This document shows, one piece after another, positions 7,789 to 16,333 of a stretch of 64,000 nucleotides of DNA. The notes beneath the pieces are model-generated. The model had not been told where the DNA came from. It did no database searches and was given only the letters and a program-made list of their open reading frames with translations. This DNA is from Defluviitaleaceae bacterium (GTDB lineage: Bacteria; Bacillota; Clostridia; Lachnospirales; WQUN01): NCBI GenBank assembly GCA_009780185.1, contig WRAN01000003.1:161777-225776 (forward strand), written 5' to 3'. Every line of letters starts with the position of its first letter. Positions within the stretch are counted from its first letter, which is position 1. A program made the translations under genes and the position numbers.

Positions 7789-9130
7789 TTATTGCGCCCC
7801 CTTTCGGTTCTTCCAGCAATTTTTCTCGGAGCATGTGCTTTGGCAACTTAAACAACTGGCACTTTGGCTTTTCAATCCCATCAATACATATTTTCTCAAC
7901 AGAGAACACCCCACGGCCAATTGCCGTTTCACCACCGATTGTGACTAACCCCAAGTCAATAGCTTGCAAGGCCAGTAACAGTAGTTGATAGATTGCTTCG
8001 TCGCCTTTGGGATATTGCACTCTTAAGATAACTTCGCCTTTAAATTGTGGGCGGCTGGTAAAGAGTGCACGATTAGCCGCGCCCCCTGTCCAGCGGTCTA
8101 TCTTTACGCGGGTGACCAGATGTCGTTTGTCTTTGCCAAAATAAGATGCGTCTACTCGCACCTTTGAAGGAAATGTTTGCTTATCGTCACTATGCTTATC
8201 AGGATAGCCGAAGACTTTATCCAAATAACTATTACAATTTTGATACCCCTGGGTCTTTAGGAACCGTGCAAGGCCGCCCTTAATGGCTCCAGCCATAGAT
8301 GTGCCATATATTACAGGTCTACCATTGCTGGTTATTTGTGCAGAATCTTCTTTGCCAATAACACTGTAGTCATCACGGATTAATAACGAGCCTTTGAGCT
8401 TGAGCATTGCAGATATTTCGCCATGTTCGCTTGTATATTTTGGTTGTTTTGGCTCGGGGTTAATCGTTAAAAGCTGATCCCATTTAAACCCTTTCCATTT
8501 CTCCAGCTCTGTACCATCACCACCAAAGGCTAACTTGTGTATACTTTCACATTCAAGCTTTCCAAACCCGCGAGAGGTTTTGCCGCCTACATATAGGTTG
8601 CTAAGTTTGCCAAGTAATCTGCCAAGAATATCTTCAAGGCCGTCACATGAATTTTTTCGAATAATCAGTTGCAAGCGTAAGTCAAAGCCTGCACCACGAT
8701 CTATCGCTTCAAAGTCAAACTTTTTATCGGGCTTGGCTACTTTGTTTTCATCTAGCGCAACATTATCAATGGTAATAATTTTAGCGTCATATAGTGGTAC
8801 ATCGAAAACCCATAGGGGGCTTGTTATAGCGCTGGCATTATTGCTGTCAATCAAGGGGCCAAATAACTTTTTTGTACCTTCTTTATCCAAGGCACCAAAT
8901 AACTTTGCGGCACTTTCTACATCCAAGGAACTGCGTAATACCCCGGCAATACTGGTGCCTGGCAAAACAGGGTTGCCCTTTGCATCCAGATAAACATCCC
9001 TTTTGGTATTCTCGCTTTCGCCGCTACCAATCAGAGCCGGTGACAGTAGCCGCATTTTGCAAAGCACAGCAACACGTCTGATTATAGGGTTGTAGTTTTC
9101 ATCATTTGCTTTCTTTAAATAATCACTCAT
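7781..9130 (-). CDS. Double Cas7 RAMP protein (Cas7-2x)
   Basis: The 449 residues contain two Cas7 modules in tandem. Module 1 (about 15-200) has RLLSPALIGSGES, then KRDVYLDAKG with a candidate catalytic Asp near residue 45, PVLPGTSIAGVLR, and the glycine loop VGGKTSRGFG (181-190). Module 2 (about 235-430) repeats the plan with RDDYSVIGKEDS, PVIYGTSMAGAIKGG and IGGETAIGRG. Each module would hold one crRNA segment and one RNA cleavage site. Two fused Cas7 units are a mark of III-D2/III-Dv effectors. The start overlaps the upstream fusion gene by 8 bases. Confidence 0.87.
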   Translation of the reverse strand: MSDYLKKANDENYNPIIRRVAVLCKMRLLSPALIGSGESENTKRDVYLDAKGNPVLPGTSIAGVLRSSLDVESAAKLFGALDKEGTKKLFGPLIDSNNASAITSPLWVFDVPLYDAKIITIDNVALDENKVAKPDKKFDFEAIDRGAGFDLRLQLIIRKNSCDGLEDILGRLLGKLSNLYVGGKTSRGFGKLECESIHKLAFGGDGTELEKWKGFKWDQLLTINPEPKQPKYTSEHGEISAMLKLKGSLLIRDDYSVIGKEDSAQITSNGRPVIYGTSMAGAIKGGLARFLKTQGYQNCNSYLDKVFGYPDKHSDDKQTFPSKVRVDASYFGKDKRHLVTRVKIDRWTGGAANRALFTSRPQFKGEVILRVQYPKGDEAIYQLLLLALQAIDLGLVTIGGETAIGRGVFSVEKICIDGIEKPKCQLFKLPKHMLREKLLEEPKGGAIND

Positions 9131-11204
9131 CGCTACCCCGCCTTTCCTGTTTAATCTGACGGATTTGCCGGATTACTGTTTTTAGGCAGTCGTGATATAT
9201 CTGCCAGGCGCTATCGCAAAGCTTTTCGTCGTCATATTTTAGTGCGAAAACATTGTTGCATAGGTTTGTAATCAGCTTTAGTTTTTCATCGTCCTTCCAA
9301 TCTTTATTGATTTTATCGTCCAATGCTGATTTCGAATCAACCTTGCGTATAACATTTATAAGTCGTCCAAGTTGTGCAGATGAGGGTAGCTTGGTGTCAT
9401 CACTTGTTAATGTCTTCGCCAGTTTTATAGCGGCTTGTTCCCATTCGCGCTTGGCTTCTATGGAATCTACCATGCCCTGTAATCTCGCACTTGCGGCTTC
9501 TTCTAGGGTGCTTTCAATTGATACCTCTGTACCATCCCGCAAGCGGCCATCTTCCAAGGGTTTTTCTATAAAAACATGCCCAAAACCCTCGCCGGTACGC
9601 AGACCAAGAAACTGCTCCTTGTTGAGTGTCACATCATCGCCATTGTTGTGCAAAATAATTACGCTTCCACCGTTTATAGCTGGCGTCTGTGGGCGTGGCA
9701 GAAGCCATTTTGCATTGTACCCAGCAACACTGGCTTCTGATATGAATGAGCGTTGTACAATGAAGTTTTTGCAGATTTTTCTCGCCAAAATATCGGCGCT
9801 TGGGGCTATTGTGCCAACCTCATCGCATATAATCATGGGTGAGCGGGCTGTTATGCAAATATCTTTGCCTTTTTTTACTGTAATATTTTCCGCACTAAGC
9901 CTTGCTCTTGAGAAGTCATTTTTCCATTCAAAAGAAGCGTTGCCATACTGGGCTGTTCGTGACCTACCAAGGCGGATTATTGATTTCTTTGGCATTAAAG
10001 CAAAAAGCAACTCCAAATCACTTTTGGTGCCAACTATATTGCCAAAAAACACTTGCCGTGATGCCAGTGCCATATAACTGTAGAAAGCACCACTATCGGC
10101 TTGCTCATTCTCCTGGGGGGAGCCTTTGGCTTTGTCATGTGGGCGAGCATGGTGCATAACTACTTCAAACCTTGGCTTTGCAATATTTACTTCGCTGTGC
10201 TCATTTATATTGATATAACCGCCGAGCTTACCAGATAGATTATCATCAGTTTTATAGCCTATATTGGCATCATCAAAGAAGGCGTCGCCTTTTTTATTGG
10301 TTTTTATGCTGGTTGGAGTGGGGTAAAATGGAATATAATTGCCTGGGTATGCAAATCCAAACTTGACACCACCTTCTAAGAAGATGCGCCTGAAAGTCTC
10401 GTTTTCGTGGGCTTTATCCTTTGCCGGGTTTTCCTTTATCCATAAGCCAGCAAAACAGCCCATTAGCATACTACCTGGAATATGCCCTTCGCAGCCGTTT
10501 CCTCCTGATAGCAACGAGGATATAACTGGGTCTTCAAGGGTGATTTTGTAAGATGCTTGGAATAAGGATTTATCATTACAGAATGGAATAATATATTTTT
10601 CTGGGGCACATTTTTCCTCATCACTTGCAGCTGTACAAGGTTTTTCGTCTAGCTTGCACTCAACCTCGCCCCATCCCCGTGTACGATTAGAGCCCATACT
10701 TTTCAACAACCCACAACATTCTTTCAAAAACTTTAAATGTGTGCCGCTAAGGCTCTCAACATTAAAGGTCAGTGTTTCACCTTTATTAAGCACCCTTGCC
10801 GCCCGCAAAGATTTGTCTTTTGCTTTGCGGATAATTGCATCTAGTTCGTCGTTGGGGGCTTCCATTCGGGTGCTATAACGTAGTGTTGTAAGCGCATCTA
10901 GCGCACTGTGTTTCGGCACTTTGCCAGTGGTATAACCCAGTTGTCCATCTGAGATATTTAACATTCCGCTATCAGACTTGCCTACTTCCCCGAATAATTC
11001 GTAAAACGTGGTAGCAATCTCTTCCGATTGGCGAGCAGAAACTATTTCAAGCCCCACTTCTCGCAGGCAGCCCTTCAGGCGTTTTGCCGGTACATAGGGT
11101 AGGCCGGTAGCTTGGTCATACACGATATCTGTATTGATGGTGGCGGCATGACCATGACCTGACGCAGCGCACAAGTCTGATTTAAGGTTGAGTATTATGT
11201 GCAT
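9123..11204 (-). CDS. Cas7-Cas5(Csx10-like)-Cas11 fusion protein
   Basis: The 693 residues read as three subunits in one chain. Residues 1-210 are Cas7-like, with GLPYVPAKRLKG and the glycine loop GSNRTRGWGE at 171-180. Residues 215-560 are Csx10/Cas5-like, with HIPGSMLMGCF, the loop GRSRTAQYG near 413 and GLRTGEGFGHV near 534. Residues 565-690 are predicted all helical and strongly charged, the size and character of a Cas11 small subunit, although Cas11 is poorly conserved and this part rests on inference. This composition is what is described for Cas7-5-11 of III-Dv. The gene overlaps the end of cas10 by 23 bases. Confidence 0.82.
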   Translation of the reverse strand: MHIILNLKSDLCAASGHGHAATINTDIVYDQATGLPYVPAKRLKGCLREVGLEIVSARQSEEIATTFYELFGEVGKSDSGMLNISDGQLGYTTGKVPKHSALDALTTLRYSTRMEAPNDELDAIIRKAKDKSLRAARVLNKGETLTFNVESLSGTHLKFLKECCGLLKSMGSNRTRGWGEVECKLDEKPCTAASDEEKCAPEKYIIPFCNDKSLFQASYKITLEDPVISSLLSGGNGCEGHIPGSMLMGCFAGLWIKENPAKDKAHENETFRRIFLEGGVKFGFAYPGNYIPFYPTPTSIKTNKKGDAFFDDANIGYKTDDNLSGKLGGYININEHSEVNIAKPRFEVVMHHARPHDKAKGSPQENEQADSGAFYSYMALASRQVFFGNIVGTKSDLELLFALMPKKSIIRLGRSRTAQYGNASFEWKNDFSRARLSAENITVKKGKDICITARSPMIICDEVGTIAPSADILARKICKNFIVQRSFISEASVAGYNAKWLLPRPQTPAINGGSVIILHNNGDDVTLNKEQFLGLRTGEGFGHVFIEKPLEDGRLRDGTEVSIESTLEEAASARLQGMVDSIEAKREWEQAAIKLAKTLTSDDTKLPSSAQLGRLINVIRKVDSKSALDDKINKDWKDDEKLKLITNLCNNVFALKYDDEKLCDSAWQIYHDCLKTVIRQIRQIKQERRGSDE

Positions 11205-12807
11205 TTTTCGCCCCCCTTATGTCTTTATAAATGTCTGCAAACTCTAATACGCTAAATAGCAATGCATATTTATATAGCGCTTTACCTTTTTCTTCATCTT
11301 CCGGAGAGGCATATTTTTTATATGTTATTTCTGGGTCGTATGCTTCTGGTAATGTGTAGTCTTTTGCCTTGCACCAAGCCAACACCTTTTTTACTTCATT
11401 TTCGCCATCTGCTATTGAGTCTCGCAGGGCTTTGAGTCTAGAGCGAGGCCATGCGCTGTCATTTTTCTGAGCCCAACTCATAAGCTCGGTAAAATCAGTA
11501 AAGCATTGATACTTGTTCTTGAATAATTCAAGGGTTTCTGCTTCCATCGTGTCTGGATTCAGGACGCAGTAAGGGGGATGTACCAGGATATTTTCACCAA
11601 TAGAATATTGCCGACTTCTTAGGGATTTCAAATCTGCAATCATACCGCCTTGATGGAGATGAAAATCCATGAAGCTCCCGGCAATATCATTGGTGTGCTT
11701 ATCTGCATTGCGTGTATAGCCTTTTGCGTTTTTACAGCAAGCTTCCGCCATTTTGTACGCTTCGGAGAAGGGATAGTGGCTGTGAAAAAGCACAACTCCA
11801 GCACACGCGCTGATATGAGGTTTCTTATCGTCTTCGGGCCAATGTTTGAAGGGGTATAGACGTTCCATTTTACTATGGGATTCAATCTGCATTAATAGTT
11901 CTGCCGCATAGCTGATGCCCCACAATCCTGATACAACACATGTTATATCGTCGCCACCGCATATTATTGGAAGTTGCGGGGTGGATTCGTCTTTTTTATA
12001 ATAGGAAGTGCCTTTGTAAAACTCGTCAAATGTGGCGTTGGTTGCATTAAGCGCCTCTTTGTACAACATATCAATGCTATAGGACATTTCACGTATTTTG
12101 GGCACAACTTCGCTCCATGAGTTGCTACCATTTTTCATATATTGCTCTATATGCTGACTTATGTTGTTTCCATCAACATGTACTACTGCAAGGAAACTTG
12201 TGCTTCCGAGCTTTAGGCTGTCGAAGGAGTCTAATCCGCCACTGTTGACATCGCGCTTACAATATTGATCCTGGCTAAGTTGCTCACGACTTATCTGGTC
12301 TATGTGCGTAACGGGACGGCCGGTTAGTAGCGATGCTCTTGTTATGGGCTGGCTGCCAGCCCCTAATGGATGATTAATTTCGCCTCTTGATTGTGATAGA
12401 CGCCGCATTAGGTCTTTATGTTTTTGCTCATAGTCGTCTTTGAAGTCGGTTTCTACAAAGGCTGATGCTATGCCTATTGTGGCAGTTTTGTTATAGACCA
12501 TGTGAAGGAAAGCTGCTGTTGCTTTTTTATAATCACAGAGTGTTTTGTATGCTACATATGCGTTGCCACCGCCTACATATATGATTTCGGCAGTTTTGGT
12601 GAATATCCAGGGGGTGGTTTCGCGGTGATGTTTGTCGCTCCAGCTTGTGATTACGTTGTCTTTACCGAATGTGGATTCTAGTACTTGTGGCAGAAATTCT
12701 GTAAAAACTTCTCCAACAAGCTTCGAAGCTCCTATGTTTTCTCTTAGCTTAGAAGATGCGAAAATGTAGGATTGAATACCGGTGGTGTCGTAGATGGAGT
12801 AAATCAT
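11182..12807 (-). CDS. cas10: Cas10, small large-subunit with GGDD cyclase motif, no HD domain
   Basis: Cas10 nucleates the type III complex and, when active, makes cyclic oligoadenylate on target RNA binding. The 541 residues begin directly with the first palm region (YDTTGIQSYIFASSKLRE, later YVGGGNAYVA), so no N-terminal HD nuclease is present. The second palm carries VHVDGNN and the catalytic PIICGGDD about 70 residues later, followed by a helical tail. I use ATG 12807, 10 bases after AAGGAGG; a TTG at 12813 is only 4 bases away. It is much shorter than typical 750-1000 residue Cas10 proteins. No CARF or SAVED effector is seen nearby. Confidence 0.9.
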   Translation of the reverse strand: MIYSIYDTTGIQSYIFASSKLRENIGASKLVGEVFTEFLPQVLESTFGKDNVITSWSDKHHRETTPWIFTKTAEIIYVGGGNAYVAYKTLCDYKKATAAFLHMVYNKTATIGIASAFVETDFKDDYEQKHKDLMRRLSQSRGEINHPLGAGSQPITRASLLTGRPVTHIDQISREQLSQDQYCKRDVNSGGLDSFDSLKLGSTSFLAVVHVDGNNISQHIEQYMKNGSNSWSEVVPKIREMSYSIDMLYKEALNATNATFDEFYKGTSYYKKDESTPQLPIICGGDDITCVVSGLWGISYAAELLMQIESHSKMERLYPFKHWPEDDKKPHISACAGVVLFHSHYPFSEAYKMAEACCKNAKGYTRNADKHTNDIAGSFMDFHLHQGGMIADLKSLRSRQYSIGENILVHPPYCVLNPDTMEAETLELFKNKYQCFTDFTELMSWAQKNDSAWPRSRLKALRDSIADGENEVKKVLAWCKAKDYTLPEAYDPEITYKKYASPEDEEKGKALYKYALLFSVLEFADIYKDIRGAKNAHNTQP

Positions 12808-12864
12808 TAACAACCAGCCTCCTTATGGTTTTGATTTTGTCTCGGGATGAATTGCATCAGAAAT

Positions 12865-13593
12865 CTAGATTTTTTTAATCATTTCTGCATACGCATTTAT
12901 ATCAATAGCCGCTACTGTTGCCAGTGATTGAAGCAACAGCAAAAGGTCAAAGAAAAAGCTAATAAGTGACTGTTCTTTATTGCTTTTGGTGATTATCCCA
13001 TCGCTGCTACACGTGAAAGCACCCTCTTGTATAACGCATCCGCATTGAAGTGATTTGTCTCCTTCCAATGCGAGTAAATGTTCCTCGAAAGTTACGCCAA
13101 GCGGGTCTGCCCATGACGAATTGGTTGTTAATATTCCAGCAGGTATAAAATGAGGCTCCTTTGCTTTATATATACCTCCAGCATGGGGAATTGGTACAGA
13201 TGTTCGTTTTAATTTTCGCACACTTTCGGCTTGGTTCCCTGCATAATCAAGGTACGGTTTTAGATCTTGTTTCACCTCAAAGACTGCGTAAACACTTTCT
13301 GCCGGAACATAATGAACCCCTTCGTGCTCGAAAACCAAATGAGAGTATTGTGCATCATATATGACAATATCTATTTGTTTGCTCCTGTTGTTCTCCGAAT
13401 CAACAACAAACGCTTTGTCTACTTTGTATCGCCGTGGGAGGTAGGTTCTAAACCACTCTACCCAACTGCGCTCTGAGGCAGCGCCTTTTTCGCCACTATG
13501 CGGTATCGCAGTTCTACTAGCCAACAACTTAGCCGTCATGATGTTTTGAACATTCGCGTAAACATCAATGAGTGAAAATTCTTTATTTGCCAT
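12865..13593 (-). CDS. DUF6602-like protein, putative PD-(D/E)XK nuclease, first gene of the effector operon
   Basis: The 242 residues match the DUF6602 pattern: GEKGAASERSW, then LPRRYKVDKAFVVDSE, QIDIVIYD and, about 25 residues on, VYAVFEVK. Asp in DIVIYD with the E-x-K of FEVK is the layout of a PD-(D/E)XK nuclease core. The C-terminal half has a hydrophobic helix. It lies 57 bases before the cas10 ATG on the same strand, with GGGGAG before its ATG, so it is probably co-transcribed with the CRISPR effector genes. Its role is unknown: it may be an accessory nuclease or an unrelated defence gene. Confidence 0.7.
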   Translation of the reverse strand: MANKEFSLIDVYANVQNIMTAKLLASRTAIPHSGEKGAASERSWVEWFRTYLPRRYKVDKAFVVDSENNRSKQIDIVIYDAQYSHLVFEHEGVHYVPAESVYAVFEVKQDLKPYLDYAGNQAESVRKLKRTSVPIPHAGGIYKAKEPHFIPAGILTTNSSWADPLGVTFEEHLLALEGDKSLQCGCVIQEGAFTCSSDGIITKSNKEQSLISFFFDLLLLLQSLATVAAIDINAYAEMIKKI

Positions 13594-13820
13594 AATATCT
13601 CCCCTTAATTTCTATGGATGCTTTATGTGTGATTGTGACAGATTCTAATTGCCCCGATGATTTTGAAAAAAGCTGACCAACCCCAGTCGTGGCCTGGCCT
13701 AGGTAGTAGTCGCCTAAGCACTTGCAATGATTGCCAGTTATGTTATTATTTTATCCTAGAAAATTCCATAATACAAGCGTTTTCAACACAAATAGAAATA
13801 TTGTGATTCAGGAGGAAATC
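13594..13820. other. Divergent intergenic region between CRISPR effector operon and fmdB-like gene
   Basis: This 227-base stretch must hold the promoters for both directions. I see a weak leftward TAGAAT but no clear -35, and no strong element for fmdB. No palindrome or repeat stands out. Confidence 0.35.
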
Positions 13821-14033
13821 ATGCCAAAGTACGAACTTTACTGCCCCAAATGCACAAGCGAACACAGCATATGGGCATCAATGAAAGAAAAATCAGAAAA
13901 GAAGATACCGTGCCCTGAGTGCGGCTCCTTTGAGCTTGAGACGGTTTATAAAGCTGCACCTGCTTATGTAAAAGGCCAGGCTGCGTGCCCTAATCGGGTA
14001 GGATGTGGACATAGTTGTCCTCATGCAGGGTAA
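13821..14033 (+). CDS. FmdB-like zinc ribbon protein
   Basis: The product is a 70-residue small protein of the FmdB regulatory zinc-ribbon type. LYCPKC and IPCPEC form the two zinc knuckles, and an extra Cys/His-rich tail (CPNRVGCGHSCPH) could bind a second metal. AGGAGG lies 6 bases before ATG 13821. The open frame extends further upstream, but that part has no family likeness. It stands alone, with a terminator just after it and the CRISPR operon diverging on the left. The function of the family is poorly known. Confidence 0.85.
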   Translation: MPKYELYCPKCTSEHSIWASMKEKSEKKIPCPECGSFELETVYKAAPAYVKGQAACPNRVGCGHSCPHAG

Positions 14034-14040
14034 GAAAATC

Positions 14041-14064
14041 AGGGCGCCTTTAGGGCGCTCTTTT
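14041..14064 (+). terminator. Rho-independent terminator after fmdB-like gene
   Basis: GGGCGCC pairs with GGCGCTC (one G-U) around a TTTAG loop and is followed by TTTT. Confidence 0.65.
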
Positions 14065-14099
14065 ACATATAATTCTCATTATTTGCGCATCATACATAT

Positions 14100-14453
14100 A
14101 TGAAAAATAAATGGATAATACCTGTGGGCCTTATTGTAGGGCTTGCCAACGGCCTTTTTGGGGCTGGCGGAGGTACTGTATTAGTGCCTGCTTTGGAGAA
14201 GTTTAAGCCTTTGGAGACTCATAAGGCTCACGCAACTACTTTGGCTGTTATTTTGCCACTTTCTATTATCAGTGCCTTGGTTTATGTATGGGGTGTTGAT
14301 GTTGATTGGAAGGCTGTTGGTTTGGTTTCTGCCGGAGGAGTTGTTGGTGGGGTAATTGGGGCGCGGATTCTTTCTAAGATTTCTGCTGGGTGGCTCAATA
14401 TATTGTTTGGGCTTTTTCTTGGGGCTGGAGCTATTAGGATGCTATTCTCATGA
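14100..14453 (+). CDS. TSUP (TauE/SafE) transporter, N-terminal half
   Basis: The 117 residues have about four hydrophobic helices and the family's GLFGAGGGTVLVPAL motif. TSUP proteins are usually about 250 residues built from two such repeats and move sulfite, sulfonates or organosulfur anions. Here the halves are two genes overlapping as ATGA, so the working transporter should be a heterodimer. The stop and restart are clean, and the second half has its own ATG with AGGA about 10 bases before it. I therefore read this as a genuine split gene, not a sequencing frameshift. Confidence 0.85.
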   Translation: MKNKWIIPVGLIVGLANGLFGAGGGTVLVPALEKFKPLETHKAHATTLAVILPLSIISALVYVWGVDVDWKAVGLVSAGGVVGGVIGARILSKISAGWLNILFGLFLGAGAIRMLFS

Positions 14454-14854
14454 GCTGGGTATGGTATGTGGTTGCTGGTCTTGCCTCTGGGATTATTTGT
14501 GGAATGGGTATCGGGGGCGGAGCCATTCTAATCCCGGCATTGACTATTTTTCTTGGGATGGAACAGCAGGCTGCTCAGAAGATTAATCTGCTTTACTTTA
14601 TTCCTACTGCGGCTATTGCCCTTAGGTTGCATATAAAAAATGGTAATGTGGAAAAGAGTGGGCTTCTTAAACTGACTATTTATGGGGTTATTGGAGCAGT
14701 TGTTGGGGCTTTTATTGCAGTTAATATTGACGGTGGATATTTACGTAAAGGTTTTGCTGTGTTTTTGCTTACTATGGCGGTATACGAAATTATGAAAGGA
14801 TATAAGCGATGGACATCCAAGGATTCGAAACGTTCAAAAACCAATTCCGTATAG
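14450..14854 (+). CDS. TSUP (TauE/SafE) transporter, C-terminal half
   Basis: The 134 residues have about four hydrophobic helices and the matching motif GMGIGGGAILIPAL, followed by QKINLLYFIPTA. It is the second repeat of a TSUP transporter and overlaps the first-half gene by 4 bases, implying coupled translation and equal amounts. The C-terminus is short and basic (KGYKRWTSKDSKRSK). Its last 46 bases also encode the start of a small ORF in another frame. The substrate cannot be told from sequence. Confidence 0.85.
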   Translation: MSWVWYVVAGLASGIICGMGIGGGAILIPALTIFLGMEQQAAQKINLLYFIPTAAIALRLHIKNGNVEKSGLLKLTIYGVIGAVVGAFIAVNIDGGYLRKGFAVFLLTMAVYEIMKGYKRWTSKDSKRSKTNSV

Positions 14855-14979
14855 CGGATACGGATACAAAGATTAGTATGTATGTAGAGGCTGAGGACTT
14901 GACTCATGGGCAGTACAAAGAGCTTCTTCAGTTGTTTCCGTTAAAAGATTTGCAGCGATTGGAAGCAGCGCTAGGGTAG
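14809..14979 (+). CDS. 56-residue conserved-looking small protein overlapping the TSUP gene
   Basis: The frame starts at ATG 14809, inside the TSUP C-half gene in a different frame, with AAAGGA about 8 bases upstream. It ends just before a strong terminator. The product is soluble, acidic and predicted helical (GQYKELLQLFPLKDLQRLEAAL near its C-terminus). Most of it lies past the TSUP stop where nothing else is coded, and the terminator directly behind the stop supports a real gene. I do not recognise the family. Confidence 0.6.
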   Translation: MDIQGFETFKNQFRIADTDTKISMYVEAEDLTHGQYKELLQLFPLKDLQRLEAALG

Positions 14980-14980
14980 T

Positions 14981-15017
14981 AAAAAAAGATCACCTGCTTG
15001 TATGCAGGTGATCTTTT
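14981..15017. terminator. Strong bidirectional terminator
   Basis: AAAAAAGATCACCTGC pairs with GCAGGTGATCTTTTTT around a 6-base loop. It serves the rightward TSUP group and the leftward carboxypeptidase gene. Confidence 0.93.
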
Positions 15018-15018
15018 T

Positions 15019-16197
15019 TTACTCCATTTCCGGAAGGATGATGTTAATCGGCTCATTGGTTATTTGTTTGAAGTATGCATTAAGGATTTTTTCTAGGGAT
15101 GTTTTAAAGTCATGGCGGGGGGCTGATGCTGTGGATTTTAATTCTATTTCGCAGTAGAAATCTTCGTTTATATATATTTTGGCACTGCCCATGGTTTGAC
15201 CTGCTTCTACTGGGGCTTGGAGTGATTCTGGGATAATAAACTCTACTGATATAGCTTCTTTTTCATTTTGGTTGATGGGTATTTTCACGTTATCGGTGAA
15301 AATGAAGTCTACAGACTCAGTTCTGGAGCGGGTTATCGGCATTTCTCCTGCTTGGGATTCGGCTATTATTATTGTTTCGTATTGGTAGTTTTCAAAGCCG
15401 TAGTTTAGTACTTCCTTGGTGTCTTTCCATTTTTGTGCTCGGCCTTTTTCTCCCCAGCCGCTGGCTAGAACTACAGATATTAGTTGCATACCGTCTCGCT
15501 TAGCCGCTCCAACAAAGCAGTGGCCTGCCTTGTTGGTGAAGCCGGTTTTTACGCCGTTGGCGCCGGGGTACTCTGTTAGTAGGCGGTTTTTATTGTACAT
15601 GGAGTAGGTGCGCTTGTCGCTTTTAAAGTTGGCGTTTTGGGTGTTGGTTAGTTCTATAAAGCCTGGGACGGTTAGAGCATATCGGGTGATTAGAGCCAAA
15701 TCGTAGGCTGTGGAGTGGTGGTTACCTGCATCTAGGCCGTTGGGGGTTTCGAATACGGTGTTTGTGGCACCTAGTTCGTGGGCCTTCCTTGTCATTTGTG
15801 CACAGAAGTCTTCTACTGTGCCTGAGATATGCTCTGCTATGGCTATTGCTGCGTCGTTGCTGGATTCTAGCATTAGGGCTTGCATTAGGTTAATCATTGG
15901 GATTTGCTCACCTGGGCTTAGGCCCATTTTTACTTTTGGGGCTGCAGCTGCTTTTTTGGAGACGGTTACGGTATCACTTGTTTTGCCGCTTTCTATTGCC
16001 AGTACTGCTGTCATGATTTTGGTGGTGCTGGCCATGGACATAGGCTCGTGGTGGTTTTTCCCCCATAGCACTCGGCCTGTTTCTGCATCCATTAGTATTG
16101 CCCCAGTGGCATCAGGGGTTGGAGGTTCTTGTGCTGATAAAGCGATTGTTGGTGTCAGAATAGCAAATATCAGGATAGTCCAGAAAAGTTTTTTCAT
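15019..16197 (-). CDS. D-alanyl-D-alanine carboxypeptidase, DacF/PBP5 type
   Basis: This serine DD-peptidase trims the terminal D-Ala of peptidoglycan stem peptides outside the membrane. It has 392 residues with an N-terminal signal peptide (about 1-22, ending ALSA). All three active-site motifs are present: STTK at 57-60, SSN at 112-114 and KTG at 217-219. A PBP5 C-terminal beta domain follows (about 285-370). The C-terminal segment holds a hydrophobic/amphipathic stretch that may attach it to the membrane. GAAGGGA precedes ATG 16197. It is monocistronic and ends at the shared terminator. It is probably housekeeping or sporulation-linked. Confidence 0.93.
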   Translation of the reverse strand: MKKLFWTILIFAILTPTIALSAQEPPTPDATGAILMDAETGRVLWGKNHHEPMSMASTTKIMTAVLAIESGKTSDTVTVSKKAAAAPKVKMGLSPGEQIPMINLMQALMLESSNDAAIAIAEHISGTVEDFCAQMTRKAHELGATNTVFETPNGLDAGNHHSTAYDLALITRYALTVPGFIELTNTQNANFKSDKRTYSMYNKNRLLTEYPGANGVKTGFTNKAGHCFVGAAKRDGMQLISVVLASGWGEKGRAQKWKDTKEVLNYGFENYQYETIIIAESQAGEMPITRSRTESVDFIFTDNVKIPINQNEKEAISVEFIIPESLQAPVEAGQTMGSAKIYINEDFYCEIELKSTASAPRHDFKTSLEKILNAYFKQITNEPINIILPEME

Positions 16198-16333
16198 TTG
16201 TATGTTCCCTTCTTGATGTCATTCCATTTATTCTTTGCCCTTTTTATGAAAACATACCATTAAAACGTGCTTTATCCATTCCCAGATATAGGGACTATAT
16301 GGTATCTTTATTGTGAAAAAAGGAGGGGTTTCT

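Noticed and set aside
5331..13593. Type III-A or III-B (Csm/Cmr) assignment
   Set aside because: Csx19, the double Cas7 and the Csx10-like fusion are not part of Csm or Cmr complexes, and no separate csm2/cmr5 is present.
14440..14460. Sequencing frameshift splitting one TSUP gene
   Set aside because: The second half has its own ATG with a reasonable ribosome site, each half starts with its own glycine motif, and the ATGA overlap is a normal operon junction.
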